Shown: positions 48,457 to 58,944 of the stretch, piece after piece
Numbering within the stretch: the stretch's first letter is position 1
How the letters are laid out: every line of letters starts with the position of its first letter
NCBI RefSeq assembly: GCF_000003815.2
Contig: NC_049985.1
Coordinates: 19,899,893 to 19,963,892 of the forward strand
Source: Branchiostoma floridae
Lineage: Eukaryota > Chordata > Leptocardii > Amphioxiformes > Branchiostomatidae
Reading direction: 5' to 3'
DNA: 64,000 nucleotides
Position numbers and translations under genes: made by a program
Notes under the pieces: generated by a model
Told to the model about the DNA's origin: nothing
Database searches by the model: none
What the model saw: only the letters and a program-made list of their open reading frames with translations

Positions 48457-48645
48457 CTGGACTGATGCTTGATTGGCCATGCCTGCACACAGAAGGTCCC
48501 TCCTTTCCAGATGTAGCTGGCGGCTTTGGAGTACATGGCGGCAGGGATGGCCAGCAGCATGGACACCAGCCACACGGCGAACACGGCGAACCAGGTGGAA
48601 CGGACGCTCATGCGGGGCACGTGAGGCAGCATGATGCACACATAT
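48457..48645 (-). CDS. Class A GPCR exon: DRY end, TM4, ECL2
   Basis: A 189-nt exon (phase 2 in, phase 2 out) reading YVCIMLPHVPRMSVRSTW, then the TM4 helix FAVFAVWLVSMLLAIPAAMY, then WKGGTFCVQAWP. The tryptophan of TM4, a Pro near its outer end, and the ECL2 cysteine fit rhodopsin-family receptors. The acceptor falls inside an arginine codon followed by Tyr, the DR/Y split known from many intron-containing GPCR genes. It resembles peptide receptors, but the ligand cannot be told. The flanking exons (TM1-3 toward higher coordinates, TM5-7 toward lower) were not found; gaps and minisatellites lie on both sides, so it may be a relic. Confidence 0.7.
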
Positions 48646-48849
48646 CTGCTGGGAATAGGGCATGGTCACGATCGTGCAGATATCTGGCTTAAACATTACA
48701 TGATCATGCAGGAATATGTGTGGTTATGCTGTTGATGTCTGTCGTCTGTATAACAACATGGGCCGTAGTATCCATGGTATGGACATAACGTCAATACTGA
48801 TGTCTATAAGTAATATCTGGTAGGATGCATGGAAATGATACTGATGACT

Positions 48850-49375
48850 ATCTGTAATGTGTGGTATCATACAGTACATGTAACGTTACCATGGGCATGA
48901 TACCGATGTCAGTAATGTGTGGTACCGTACATGTACTATGCCATGGGCATGATACCGATGTCTGTAATGTATGGTACCGTACATGTACCATGCCATGGGC
49001 ATGATACCTACGTCTGTAATGTGTGGTACCGTACATGTACTATGCCATGGGCATGATACCGATGTCTGTAATGTGTGGTACTGTACATGTACCATGCCAT
49101 GGGCATGATACCGATGTCTGTAATGTATGGTACCGTACATGTACCATGCCATGGGCATGATACCTACGTCTGTAATGTGTGGTACCGTACATGTACTATG
49201 CCATGGGCATGATACCGATGTCTGTAATGTGTGGTACTGTACATGTACCATGCCATGGGCATGATACCGATGTCTGTAATGTGTGGTACTGTACATGTAA
49301 CGTTACCACGGGCATGATACCGATGTCTGTAATGTGTGGTACCGTACATGTACTATGCCATGGGCATGATACCAA
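48850..49375. repeat. ~52-bp minisatellite with palindromic boxes
   Basis: About ten copies of ATGCCATGGGCATGATACC, GATGTCTGTAATGTGTGG, TACCGTACATGTACT. CCATGG, GTACATGTAC and ATGCCATGGGCAT are self-complementary, so each unit can form small hairpins. Alternating CGATGT and CTACGT variants suggest a two-unit higher-order period. Confidence 0.9.
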
Positions 49376-49501
49376 GCAAAATGACTATTACCAGTACGTA
49401 GGCGAATCACCGCCCGAACTTCACACGACCGACATCTAGTCCAAAACAAAAAGAACCATAAATGTCGCATCGGAGCTACCTGTCATCCAAATTTTATCTC
49501 T

Positions 49502-49601
49502 NNNNNNNNNNNNNNNNNNNNNNNNNNNNNNNNNNNNNNNNNNNNNNNNNNNNNNNNNNNNNNNNNNNNNNNNNNNNNNNNNNNNNNNNNNNNNNNNNNN
49601 N
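49502..49601. other. Assembly gap (100 N)
   Basis: Run of N next to a ~202-bp tandem repeat, so array length is uncertain. Confidence 1.
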
Positions 49602-49955
49602 ATTAAAAGTCGAGTTTTGATCAAAGATTTTTCTTTTTGATTCTAAACATGTCTACTAAGTGTATTTCACCTTATAAAAGTGTCAGAACGTGAAAAAAAG
49701 TTTTGAAAAAATGCCATTGGTAATGCATTAGACACGATAATTTCGCTCAAAACATAAGATTTAGGCCCTTTTCAGCCGTTCTGCGCTTACTACGAACTTT
49801 GCCATTAAAAATCGAGTTTTGATCAAAGATTTTTCTTTTTGATTCTAAACATGTCTAATAAGTGTATTTCACCTTATAAAAGTGTCAGAACGTGAAAAAA
49901 AAAGTTTTGACAAAAATGCCATTGGTAATGCATTAGACACGATATTTCGCTGGTA
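49602..49955. repeat. ~202-bp tandem repeat at a gap
   Basis: ATTAAAAGTCGAGTTTTGATC begins the first copy and recurs at 49804; GTGTCAGAACGTGAAAAAAA and CATTAGACACGATA are also repeated. The second copy is cut near 49945. One undetermined base is at 49958. Confidence 0.85.
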
Positions 49956-50145
49956 CCNTCCATTTTTTCTCTGTAGACACAAATTAAGACCAATCTTTTG
50001 GATGCAGTCGCTCCCAGGGTCTAACCTACACGTGGGATCCCCACTCACTCCCGCCATCAGATCTTAGGGAGCAGGCTGCATCAGAGAGTCTCCGCAATTT
50101 CTTATCCGTCACCTCCGTTCTTCCCTTCCTCCTTCCACCTTAATC

Positions 50146-51180
50146 ATGGGGAGGACCCCGAAAAGAGTGAAGAAGTGCTCTGGTTGTGGCGAGCCGCTGT
50201 CTTGTCACAAGGCGGGCCAATACGGCAAGCACTGCCAGGGGGTTGCCAAGGATCCGCCGGCAGACAAGCAGCCCATCGAGCTCGAGGACCCCAACCCTAA
50301 GTCTGCGATGGACGTCCTGGAACAGCACAAGGCGGAGTTGGAGAAGGCCATCGCGGAAGCGGAGCTTAGAAACGAGGTGGCAGCTCTTGAGAAGAGACTA
50401 GGGGCTCTGAAATCAAGCGGTCCAACCCTCCCGTCAGGCGAGGCAAAGCAGACCGGCCCCAAAGTATCCACGTCGGCGGAGGAGGCGGCTACGCTCGGCG
50501 CGGCTCTCCACCTGGGCCCCGGCGACCTGACCCTAGACCACCTACGAATGAACAAGGAGCTCGTCACAAAGGTGAACGAGAACTACCCAGACCTCGAGTT
50601 CGTCACCCCGGACAACAAAAAGGCTCCCGCTAAAGGTAAGACAAAGCTTTTGTCTCCCGAGAACTTTGTCTTCAACAGTCAGTCCGCAGAGGCCCCGAAG
50701 TATGAAGACCTCTCGGCCGAGGAGTTCCTCAGCGGCAGCATGGGGTTGCTCCTGTCGCCAAACCTCCCGACCTGGGAAGCCAGGGGACGAATGGCCCTTC
50801 TTCAGTTCGCCTGCCACCGGCTGGCACGTTATCGCTGGCCGGTCGTCAGGGCCTTTCACCACGCGGCTATCAACCAGGCCCTCCGCGACCCCACGAAGTG
50901 GAACAACGACTGGACGGAACTCAAGGACTACTATTTTGACGGCGACCCCGACAACCTCAAGGGCAACAACAACACCACGGGTAAGCCGAGGACAACCGTC
51001 AGGACCTGTTACAAGTACAACAAAGTCAAAGGGGAGTGTTCTTCCACCTCGTGCCGTTACGCCCACTACTGCTCGTACTGCTTGGACACTACGGGACAAA
51101 AGTACAAACATGCCGAGTCCACCTGTCGACGACGTGGTGAGAAGACCACGACCAAGAAAGAGGACAGTACTAAAGACTGA
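50146..51180 (+). CDS. Gag-like ORF1 of a DIRS/Ngaro-type retroelement (344 aa)
   Basis: Intact single-exon ORF with start context ATCATGGGG, GC-rich unlike its surroundings. The N-terminus has a Cys/His cluster (CSGCGEPLSCHKAGQYGKHC, residues about 12-31). About 60-90 is a charged helix (LEQHKAELEKAIAEAELRNE). About 195-265 is a helical region (WEARGRMALLQFACHRLARY). The C-terminus has a CCCH finger, C-x9-C-x4-C-x3-H (CYKYNKVKGECSS...CRYAH), and a further Cys pair (CSYCLD) before a basic tail. CCCH fingers after such a region are found in ORF1 of tyrosine-recombinase retroelements. No RT, RNase H or recombinase follows before the gap at 51481, so it is solo or the element is interrupted. Identification is by motif only. 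Confidence 0.6.
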   Translation: MGRTPKRVKKCSGCGEPLSCHKAGQYGKHCQGVAKDPPADKQPIELEDPNPKSAMDVLEQHKAELEKAIAEAELRNEVAALEKRLGALKSSGPTLPSGEAKQTGPKVSTSAEEAATLGAALHLGPGDLTLDHLRMNKELVTKVNENYPDLEFVTPDNKKAPAKGKTKLLSPENFVFNSQSAEAPKYEDLSAEEFLSGSMGLLLSPNLPTWEARGRMALLQFACHRLARYRWPVVRAFHHAAINQALRDPTKWNNDWTELKDYYFDGDPDNLKGNNNTTGKPRTTVRTCYKYNKVKGECSSTSCRYAHYCSYCLDTTGQKYKHAESTCRRRGEKTTTKKEDSTKD

Positions 51181-51480
51181 CTAAATCTCCGTAACACGGA
51201 CTGCCCTGAGGTATGTGAAAACCTGAAAAGACAGCCTGGGTATGAGCGTGCTTCTGACCAGTCTCGTTTCTTCTAGTTGGATGCGCTTTATGTCATGAGT
51301 ACAGCTCTGCGTCAAGTCTTGAATGAATGAATGAATGAATGAACAAACGAATGAAAGAAGGAATGAACGAATTAATGAAGGAGGAATGGCTAAATGACAC
51401 TGTGCACCAAAAACTTCCGCGCATATTCGACTGGCATTTTACTTGCCTTGCAACGAATTGAAAACAGATGTACGGCTGGT

Positions 51481-51646
51481 NNNNNNNNNNNNNNNNNNNN
51501 NNNNNNNNNNNNNNNNNNNNNNNNNNNNNNNNNNNNNNNNNNNNNNNNNNNNNNNNNNNNNNNNNNNNNNNNNNNNNNNNNNNNNNNNNNNNNNNNNNNN
51601 NNNNNNNNNNNNNNNNNNNNNNNNNNNNNNNNNNNNNNNNNNNNNN
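51481..51646. other. Assembly gap (166 N)
   Basis: Run of N within an inverted-repeat composite; the sequence is probably collapsed or unresolved here. Confidence 1.
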
Positions 51647-52012
51647 TTTTTTTTTTCACTAGTATGGATTACGGAACTTTTCCAGTGAATTAATTTGAGG
51701 GGGCGGTCTTCTCCCCATTGTTTTACTAGTAGACCCTATCGTTTCTTCTAACTATGGAATCAATGTAATAGAGACGTGGTAGAAACACATTTTATACATG
51801 TACTAATGAAGTAATGTTTATAACCATGTCACTCCTCCTGGGGGGGGGGGTATTTCTGTCTCCCTCCTTCACTTGTCGGTTCCTAGTTTTGTGAGTGCAT
51901 GTCTGTATATCTTGCAACTCGTAGACTGCACACTTTCCACACTCCCTTCTGACCCACGCTCCTTCACGGCTTCGTAGTAAATTGCCTTTACAATACGCGT
52001 ACGCGTGTGAGT

Positions 52013-52080
52013 ACTTTATTTGCAAGTTCTTGCCAGAGGGCTAATTGCTACATGAAGCATACAGAAGATATAGTAAGCAA
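52013..52080 (+). mobile_element. Captured ~65-bp fragment of the Tx1-like LINE
   Basis: TTTATTTGCAAGTTCTTGCC, AGAGGGCTAATTGC and ACATGAAGCATACAGA match 12290-12345 with few changes. The match starts and stops sharply, and the second module copy lacks it. Confidence 0.7.
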
Positions 52081-53659
52081 TATCGTCTATTGGTAAACCA
52101 ACGTGAGAGCACGGCCCTCTCACATTAGTTCACTGGTAAGCTTCCGTACTCTATACTAGTGAAAAGGAAAACGTGACAAGGGTTGGTGAGTGGGCCAGTT
52201 TAAGTTATTACACGACTGTCGTCATACTGCTGGATGAATACGTGGGCAACGCGTGTTGCGCCCTGCGTATACTGTTATAATCCTGTTGGGAACTGTCCAC
52301 CAAAATGTAGGTCGTTGGGTTTTACCGAAGAAGGAAAAAGACAAGAAAAAAAGGCGCAAAATCTGTACAGACTGGGGCGCTTACATCTGCTTGGCCAAGT
52401 TGGTGAATACACCAGCCATACATCTGTTTTCAATTCGTTGCAGGGCAAGAAAAATGCTAGTTAAATATATCATCAGTATTTGATTGTCACTGCGCGAAAG
52501 TTTTAGTTACTCAGTGTCATTGAACCATGCTTTCATTCATTCGTTCATTCATTCGTTTATTTATTTCTTCATTCATTCATTCATTCAAGACGACACGACA
52601 CGGAGCTGTAATCGTGACATAGTGCATACAACTAGAAGAAACCAGACAGGTCAGGAGCACGCTCATGCCCAGCGCCGCGCCAGGTGTAGATTGTAATCAA
52701 TCCACAAACAAAACTGTATGGAAACCACGGTTTGTTCGGTTTGGTTTGATGGGTTTGGTTTGCTTCTTTGTCCCAGGGGAAGGACTGTCTTTGCTATTAA
52801 ACCGCTAGTAGCCCTCGTGCGGCCATATAGTGTATTGCATGAAATACGCGTATTCAGTGGAAGAAGACGATTTATTGCGAAGCCATGGAGGAGCGTGGGT
52901 CAGAAGGGAGTGTGGAAAGTGTGCAGTCTACGAGTTGCAAGATATACAGACATGCACTCACAAAACTAGGAACCGACAAGTGAAGGAGGGAGACAGAAAT
53001 ACCCCCCATATATAATATAAACATTACTTCATTAGTACGTGTATAAAATGTGTGTCTACCAGTGAAAACACATTCTATAGCATGTCTCTATGACGTTAAT
53101 TCACTAGTAAGAAGAAACAATATCGTCTATTGGTAAACCAACGTGAGAGCACGGCCCTCTCACATTAGTTCACTGGTAAGCTTCCGTACTCTATACTAGT
53201 GAAAAGGAAAACGTGATAAGGGTTGGTGAGTGGGCCAGTTTAAGTTATTGCACGACTGTCGTCATACTGCTGGATGAATACGTGGGCAACGCGTGTTGCG
53301 CCCTGCGTATACTGTTATAGTCCTGTTGGAACTTTGCACGAAAATTTAGGTCGTTGGGTTTTACGGAAGAAGGAAAAAGACAAGAAAAAAAGGCGCAAAA
53401 TCTGTACAGACTGGGGCGCTTGCATCTGCTTGGCCAAGTTGGTGAATACACCAGCCATACATCTGTTTTCAATTCGTTGCAGGGCAAGAAAAATGCCAGA
53501 TGAATATATCATCAGTGTATGATTGTCACTGCGCGGAATTCCTTCATTCATTCGTTTGTTTATTCATTCAATCATTCATTCGTTCATTCATTTATTCAAG
53601 ACATGACGCCGAGCTGTACTCTTATCTTGACATATAGCGCATCCATCTTGAAGCATCCC

Positions 53660-55350
53660 ACTATCACATTTTTTTTACTAGAAACAGATATATAGATGGT
53701 CTCTATTAGTGAAATAATGTGATAGCAACCCCTTATCACATTAATTTGCTAGTAAGAGATGTTATTATTGTATCTATTAGTGAAATAATGTGATAGCAAC
53801 CCCTTATCACATTATTTTACTAGTAAGAGATATATGATGGTCTCTATTAGTGAAATAATGTGATAGCAACCCCTTATCACATTATTTTGCTAGTAAGAGA
53901 TATATAGATGGTCTCTATTAGTGAAATAATGTGATAGCAACCCCTTATCACATTATTTTACTAGTAAGAGATATATAGATGGTCTCTATTAGTGAAATAA
54001 TGTGATAGCAACCCCTTATCACATAATTTTACTAGTAAGAGATATATGATGGTCTCTATTAGTGAAATAATGTGATAGCAACCCCTTATCACATTATTTT
54101 ACTAGTAAGAGATATATAGATGGTCTCTATTAGTGAAATAATGTGATAGCAACCCCTTATCACATTATTTTACTAGTAAGAGATATATGATGGTCTCCAT
54201 TAGTGAAATAATGTGATAGCAACCCCTTATCACATTATTTTACTAGTAAGAGATATATAGATGGTCTCTATTAGTGATTAGTGAAATAATGTGATAGCAA
54301 CCCCTTATCACATTATTTTACTAGTAAGAGATATATGATGGTCTCTATTAGTGAAGTAATGTGATAGCAACCCCTTATCACATTATTTTACTAGTAAGAG
54401 ATATATAGATGGTCTCTATTAGTGAAATAATGTGATAGCAACCCCTTATCACATTATTTTGCTAGTAAGAGATATATAGATGGTCTCTATTAGTGAAATA
54501 ATGTGATAGCAACCCCTTATCACATTATTTTACTAGTAAGAGATATATAGATGGTCTCTATTAGTGAAATAATGTGATAGCAACCCCTTATCACATAATT
54601 TTACTAGTAAGAGATATATGATGGTCTCTATTAGTGAAATAATGTGATAGCAACCCCTTATCACATTATTTTACTAGTAAGAGATATATAGATGGTCTCT
54701 ATTAGTGAAATAATGTGATAGCAACCCCTTATCACATTATTTTACTAGTAAGAGATATATGATGGTCTCCATTAGTGAAATAATGTGATAGCAACCCCTT
54801 ATCACATTATTTTACTAGTAAGAGATATATAGATGGTCTCTATTAGTGATTAGTGAAATAATGTGATAGCAACCCCTTATCACATTATTTTACTAGTAAG
54901 AGATATATGATGGTCTCTATTAGTGAAGTAATGTGATAGCAACCCCTTATCACATTATTTTACTAGTAAGAGATATATAGATGGTCTCTATTAGTGAAAT
55001 AATGTGATAGCAACCCCTTATCACATTATTTTACTAAGAAAGGTAAGAAATCAATTTGTATGTTCTAGTTAAATAATGTGATATTACTGTGCCAATCATT
55101 ATCTCATGTGAAAGTAGTTAACACGTTTTTCGACAGAAACACTTGTAAGAGATATATAGATGGTCTCTATTAGTGAAATAATGTGATAGCAACCCCTTAT
55201 CACATTATTTTACTAAGAAAGGTAAGAAATCAATTTGTATGTTCTAGTTAAATAATGTGATATTACTGTGCCAATCATTATCTCATGTGAAAGTAGTTAA
55301 CACGTTTTTCGACAGAAACACTTTTTTAAACTAAAATAATGTGATAAATA
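53660..55350. repeat. 69-71-bp hairpin array sharing core with the foldback element
   Basis: About 19 units of TTAGTGAAATAATGTGATA, loop GCAACCCC, TTATCACATTATTTTACTAG, TAAGAGATATATAGATGG. The inner stem TGTGATA / loop / TATCACA equals that in 18530-20090; the outer stem and spacer differ. Marker variants (CACATAATTTT, TCTCCATTA, TTAGTGATTAGTG, GAAGTAATG) recur in order exactly 572 bp apart. The right end has a ~178-bp segment duplicated (55030-55325) and finishes AATGTGATAAATA at 55350, like the foldback end at 22472. Confidence 0.9.
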
Positions 55351-55569
55351 TACCGAGCTAAAATTATAAACATCAAAAAATGCTCACTCCATCAAAGCCT
55401 ATACCACACATCTTACATCCAAAAATGCTGTGCGAAGACAAAACAAAATTTACCTTGTAGACTATCTTAAGCACATAATCACAAAAACATTTTTCTTGGA
55501 CATGACTTACAAGGATACAAGCCATCAGCATCACGACTATCGTGCAGTATCTATTCTCTAAATTGTCCA

Positions 55570-56145
55570 AGAACCTTTCAAATGATTCAACTACTGTCCA
55601 ACAGCATTTTAATTTCCTTTAAGTTGTCCAACAACCTTTCAAATGATTCAACTTCTGTCCAACAGTTTTTCTCTCTAAGTTGTCCAACAACCTTTCAAAT
55701 GATTCAGCTACTGTCCAACAGTTTTTTCTCTGAATTATCCAACAACCTTTCAAATGATTCAGCTACTGTCCAACAGTTTTTTCTCTGAGTTGTCCAACAA
55801 CCTTTCAAATGATTCAGCTACTGTCCAACAGCTTTTTCCTCTAAGTTGTCCAACAACCTTTCACATAATTCAACTTCTGTCCAACAGCTTTTTCCTCTAA
55901 GTTGTCCAACAACCTTTCACATAATTCAACTTCTGTCCAACAGCTTTTTCCTCTAAGTTGTCCAACAACCTTTCACATAATTCAACTTCTGTCCAACAGC
56001 TTTTTCCTCTAAGTTGTCCAACAACCTTTCACATAATTCAACTTGTCCAACAGCTTTTTCCTCTACGTTGTCCAACAACCTTTCACATAAATCAACTTCT
56101 GTCCAACAGCTTATTCCTCTAAGTTGTCCAACAACCTCTCTCCTG
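55570..56145. repeat. ~56-bp minisatellite
   Basis: About ten copies of TTGTCCAACAACCTTTCA, then ATGATTCAACT or ATAATTCAACT, CTGTCCAACAGCTTTTTCCT. Degraded units continue to about 56350. Confidence 0.9.
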
Positions 56146-56377
56146 ACTGTCATACAATCTGTAACACAATACAAAATCTGGTGCTGTCCTACAGCTCTTC
56201 TAATTTTGGTTGTCTTACAACCCTGTACGAAAATCAGTAGTCTTTGCTACTGAACATCTTTTGAAACTTAAAATTGTCTTACAATCCGTACTAATGTCCA
56301 GCACTGTCCAACAGTTCAATTCTACAAAATTGTCTGGAACCTTACATCATCCAAACAACCTTGACATATATGAATGA

Positions 56378-56960
56378 ATGATTGAATGAATGAATGAATG
56401 ATTTTATTTGTAAAACATTGCAGCTTGGTAGCTGAATTGCGAGTTACATTACACTAATTGTGGGTTATCTCCACATACATAAATTAACACAATCATCGTG
56501 AGTAAAACTAGGCTATTGAATCTCTGCATTAATCTACACGGTATGTTCCGACAGCTTACACAGACATTGACTAAGATACACTTTCGGACACTAGTCGCCA
56601 CTTGCATACAGTAGATCTAAGGCACGTGGGATGAAGGAAAACGCATGTCTTTTAGTCTTGCTGATCATTGTTGCACGATATGGTCTTCTGTTGCGTAGAC
56701 CGTAGTGAGTATCCGTGGGGCTGGTTAAGAATGCCCAGAGTGGAGAAGACTCATCCTGAACTGAAGGGTATGTTCAAGAGTTCTCAGTGTAGCTCTCTCG
56801 CGTCTACTAGCTAGTGTTGGGATAGAGTCAACAGAAAGTCCAATGATTCTCATACAACGCTTTTGGACTGATTCAAGAGAGTCCGAAAGATGATTTGGCA
56901 ATCCTCCTCACACAGGGCTCGCGTACTCGAGGATCGGTCTGATCGGACATATACTGTAAA
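56378..56960 (-). mobile_element. 5'-truncated LINE 3' end (CR1/L2-like)
   Basis: The minus strand reads PIRPILEYASPV, a stop where Trp is expected, GGLPNHLSDSLESVQKRCMR then IIG, followed by a RRERATLRTLEHTL-type region and a 3' end with an (ATTC)n tail at 56378-56400. The same R-P-LEY...VQ-R block is intact in the LINE at 62600-63987. Confidence 0.75.
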
Positions 56961-57195
56961 AACCAACACAAAAAGCCTGGGCGAAAATTTTTACAATAAC
57001 CGCGGTCCTTACATTTCGAACTAAAACCTAAAAAAAAACCCCGAATCTAACAGCAAACTGATGTGAATTACAAACAAAATAACACCCATAAAAAAGAAAA
57101 GAACACATTCTACATCAAAACACTATGCCTATCAAATCTAAAAATATTACGAAATTTACGCCACTTACAGTAAACAAAATGGCTACCTCTCACAA

Positions 57196-57665
57196 TTAAG
57201 GTCTCGTTCCGGTATTACTCCGCCGGTGGGCACTCAAACGTATTCCCTCCGAAATATGAATGGGGCCCCAAAATCGTGTGTTTATGTAGATGATAAATTG
57301 CCTTTTATCGCTCCCATGTCATATCGAAGGGTTTGGGATGAAAGGTTGTGTATTTCTGACAGGATCGGGTGGAAAAATTCGGCATTCGGGCGATTCTCGG
57401 ACGTGTACGTTTGTTTGTTCCGAGTAATGTGGTCAGCGGGTCACTGAAGGAAAGCCCCACTTTCTGGATAGTATTTATGTGCAAAAATCGATCCACCGGT
57501 CAGATTTGGGAAACAATTTTTTATTGATTACTGGATATGTGATCTTGAAATAGAAATTAAAACGTCTCCGGCCGAACTGTTTCTTTATTGGATTTTCGCC
57601 CATCAAAGTTGCATAATTAAGCACTGTTATAAAGGGGACGGCATAAGTCCGGTATGAGACCTTAA
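57196..57665. mobile_element. TTAA-flanked MITE with GGTCTC ends
   Basis: TTAA flanks GGTCTCGTTCCGGTATTACT (left) and the complement of GGTCTCATACCGGACTTATG (right). The TTAA TSD suggests a piggyBac relation. Confidence 0.75.
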
Positions 57666-58944
57666 TAAAAATGAAAGATATTCCTTAAAAATCAACGATT
57701 AGAGCTAGGGCAAAAATTTCAAAACAATGTTTACCCAGGAATTAATCTACGATTTTTGAGCGATCGCTACATTGCGTAACTCTATCCGTTGCCATGGTGA
57801 CGGACGAGGCCATATTTCGTGGGGTTGATTTACTTCTTCTTTTTATTATACCCGTTTTAGAAGGATTTGCAATTATCTAGAGTTACGAAAAAGCCACAAA
57901 AAGTGCGTTAGTAAGATGCAGACATATTAAAAAGCTACCTGGATCGTATAAGGCGTCTATAAAGCACATACGCACGGAATGTATAGAAATACCCCTTATA
58001 TAGTGTAAACCCATTCTCGCGGAACACATGTGTAAGCGTCAAATACAGATATTAGATGTTTCTCCGAAGTTCTGTCTCTTTGAATGACCCACAGAACAGC
58101 AAAAGAATGAAAAATTAGTACTGTCTATGTTCTACTGTCAGGGACAGCGTCCAATACAAAAAAACGACGCGCTATGCTGTGTCAGCTACGTTTTTAACTC
58201 TTGTTGTATTCCGCTTCTCCCCAAAATCGTTTGCTTTAAAGAAGGTTTAACTGACTAGACAACTAAACGATATGTATCCCTCACTTCGATTTTTCTGGCC
58301 GAAACCTGTGTTGTTGCTTCTCTTTAGACCCCCCCCCCCCAGCAGACCCCCCCCTCAAGCACACCCACGCTTACACACCCACACTTAGTCTAAGCATGGC
58401 CACCGGACAGGGCCACGAATCCCCACTAACCTGGACTATCAGCAGCATTTCTCTGTCTTTTCTAAACGTGGGTAGCTACTTTGCCAATTGTAGAGGCGTG
58501 ACTTTACAGCTGTTCGTCATATGTGAATGTTTTTGGTTTTGGGGGCTCAGTCCGATTCGATTTTTATCTAAATGTCCTCACAGTTACTATCTCTTTCTTC
58601 CTACAGCATACACAAGTGGTTTAGTATGAAAAAAAGCTATTTCTTGCATTCTATTCCATTTTAGATGAAAACAAGATGAACAGAGAACTTTACTCTAACC
58701 CAAGGTGTTAAGAAAGTACATCTAATTGCTACTCCGATACGTCAAAACAGCATTTAAAGTTCTTTTTTGTTAAATTGTACTTTTACCAAACTAAGCTAGG
58801 TGGCGCTTCTCATCCAGGAAAATATGAGCGGCGTTTCCTAAGGCGTTGCTAGGTAACGGAGTGACTTGAGACGGAAATATTTTAAGAGATTATTGGGGGA
58901 CAAGTATTCTTTTGTTTGCCAAGCCATCTTAATAATCGATAGAA
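57666..58944. other. Stretch without recognised gene
   Basis: Poly-C tracts at 58327-58352. A 78-codon ORF at 58396 has a good start context (AGCATGGCC) and is followed by a weak donor, but no family or partner exon is recognised. Confidence 0.3.

Larger units (their letters stand above)
51230..53650. repeat. Composite of three copies of one module, one inverted
   Basis: Direct copies at 52078-52498 and 53118-53538 (offset 1040 bp) are nearly identical (TATCGTCTATTGGTAAACC, GAGAGCACGGCCCTCTCAC, GTGGGCAACGCGTGTTGCG, TGGGGCGCTTGCATCTGC). 51237-51480 is an inverted copy of about 52440-52685, including the ATTC microsatellite and the GAGCTGTACTC box. 51848-51975 is inverted to 52850-52997. The left part runs into the 51481-51646 gap. 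No coding sequence is supported. Confidence 0.8.

Noticed and set aside
51390-51693. ORFs containing runs of X
   Set aside because: They cross an assembly gap of N.
58396-58629. First exon of an unknown gene (start MATGQGHESPLTW)
   Set aside because: Good start context and a plausible donor, but no recognised family and no following exon.
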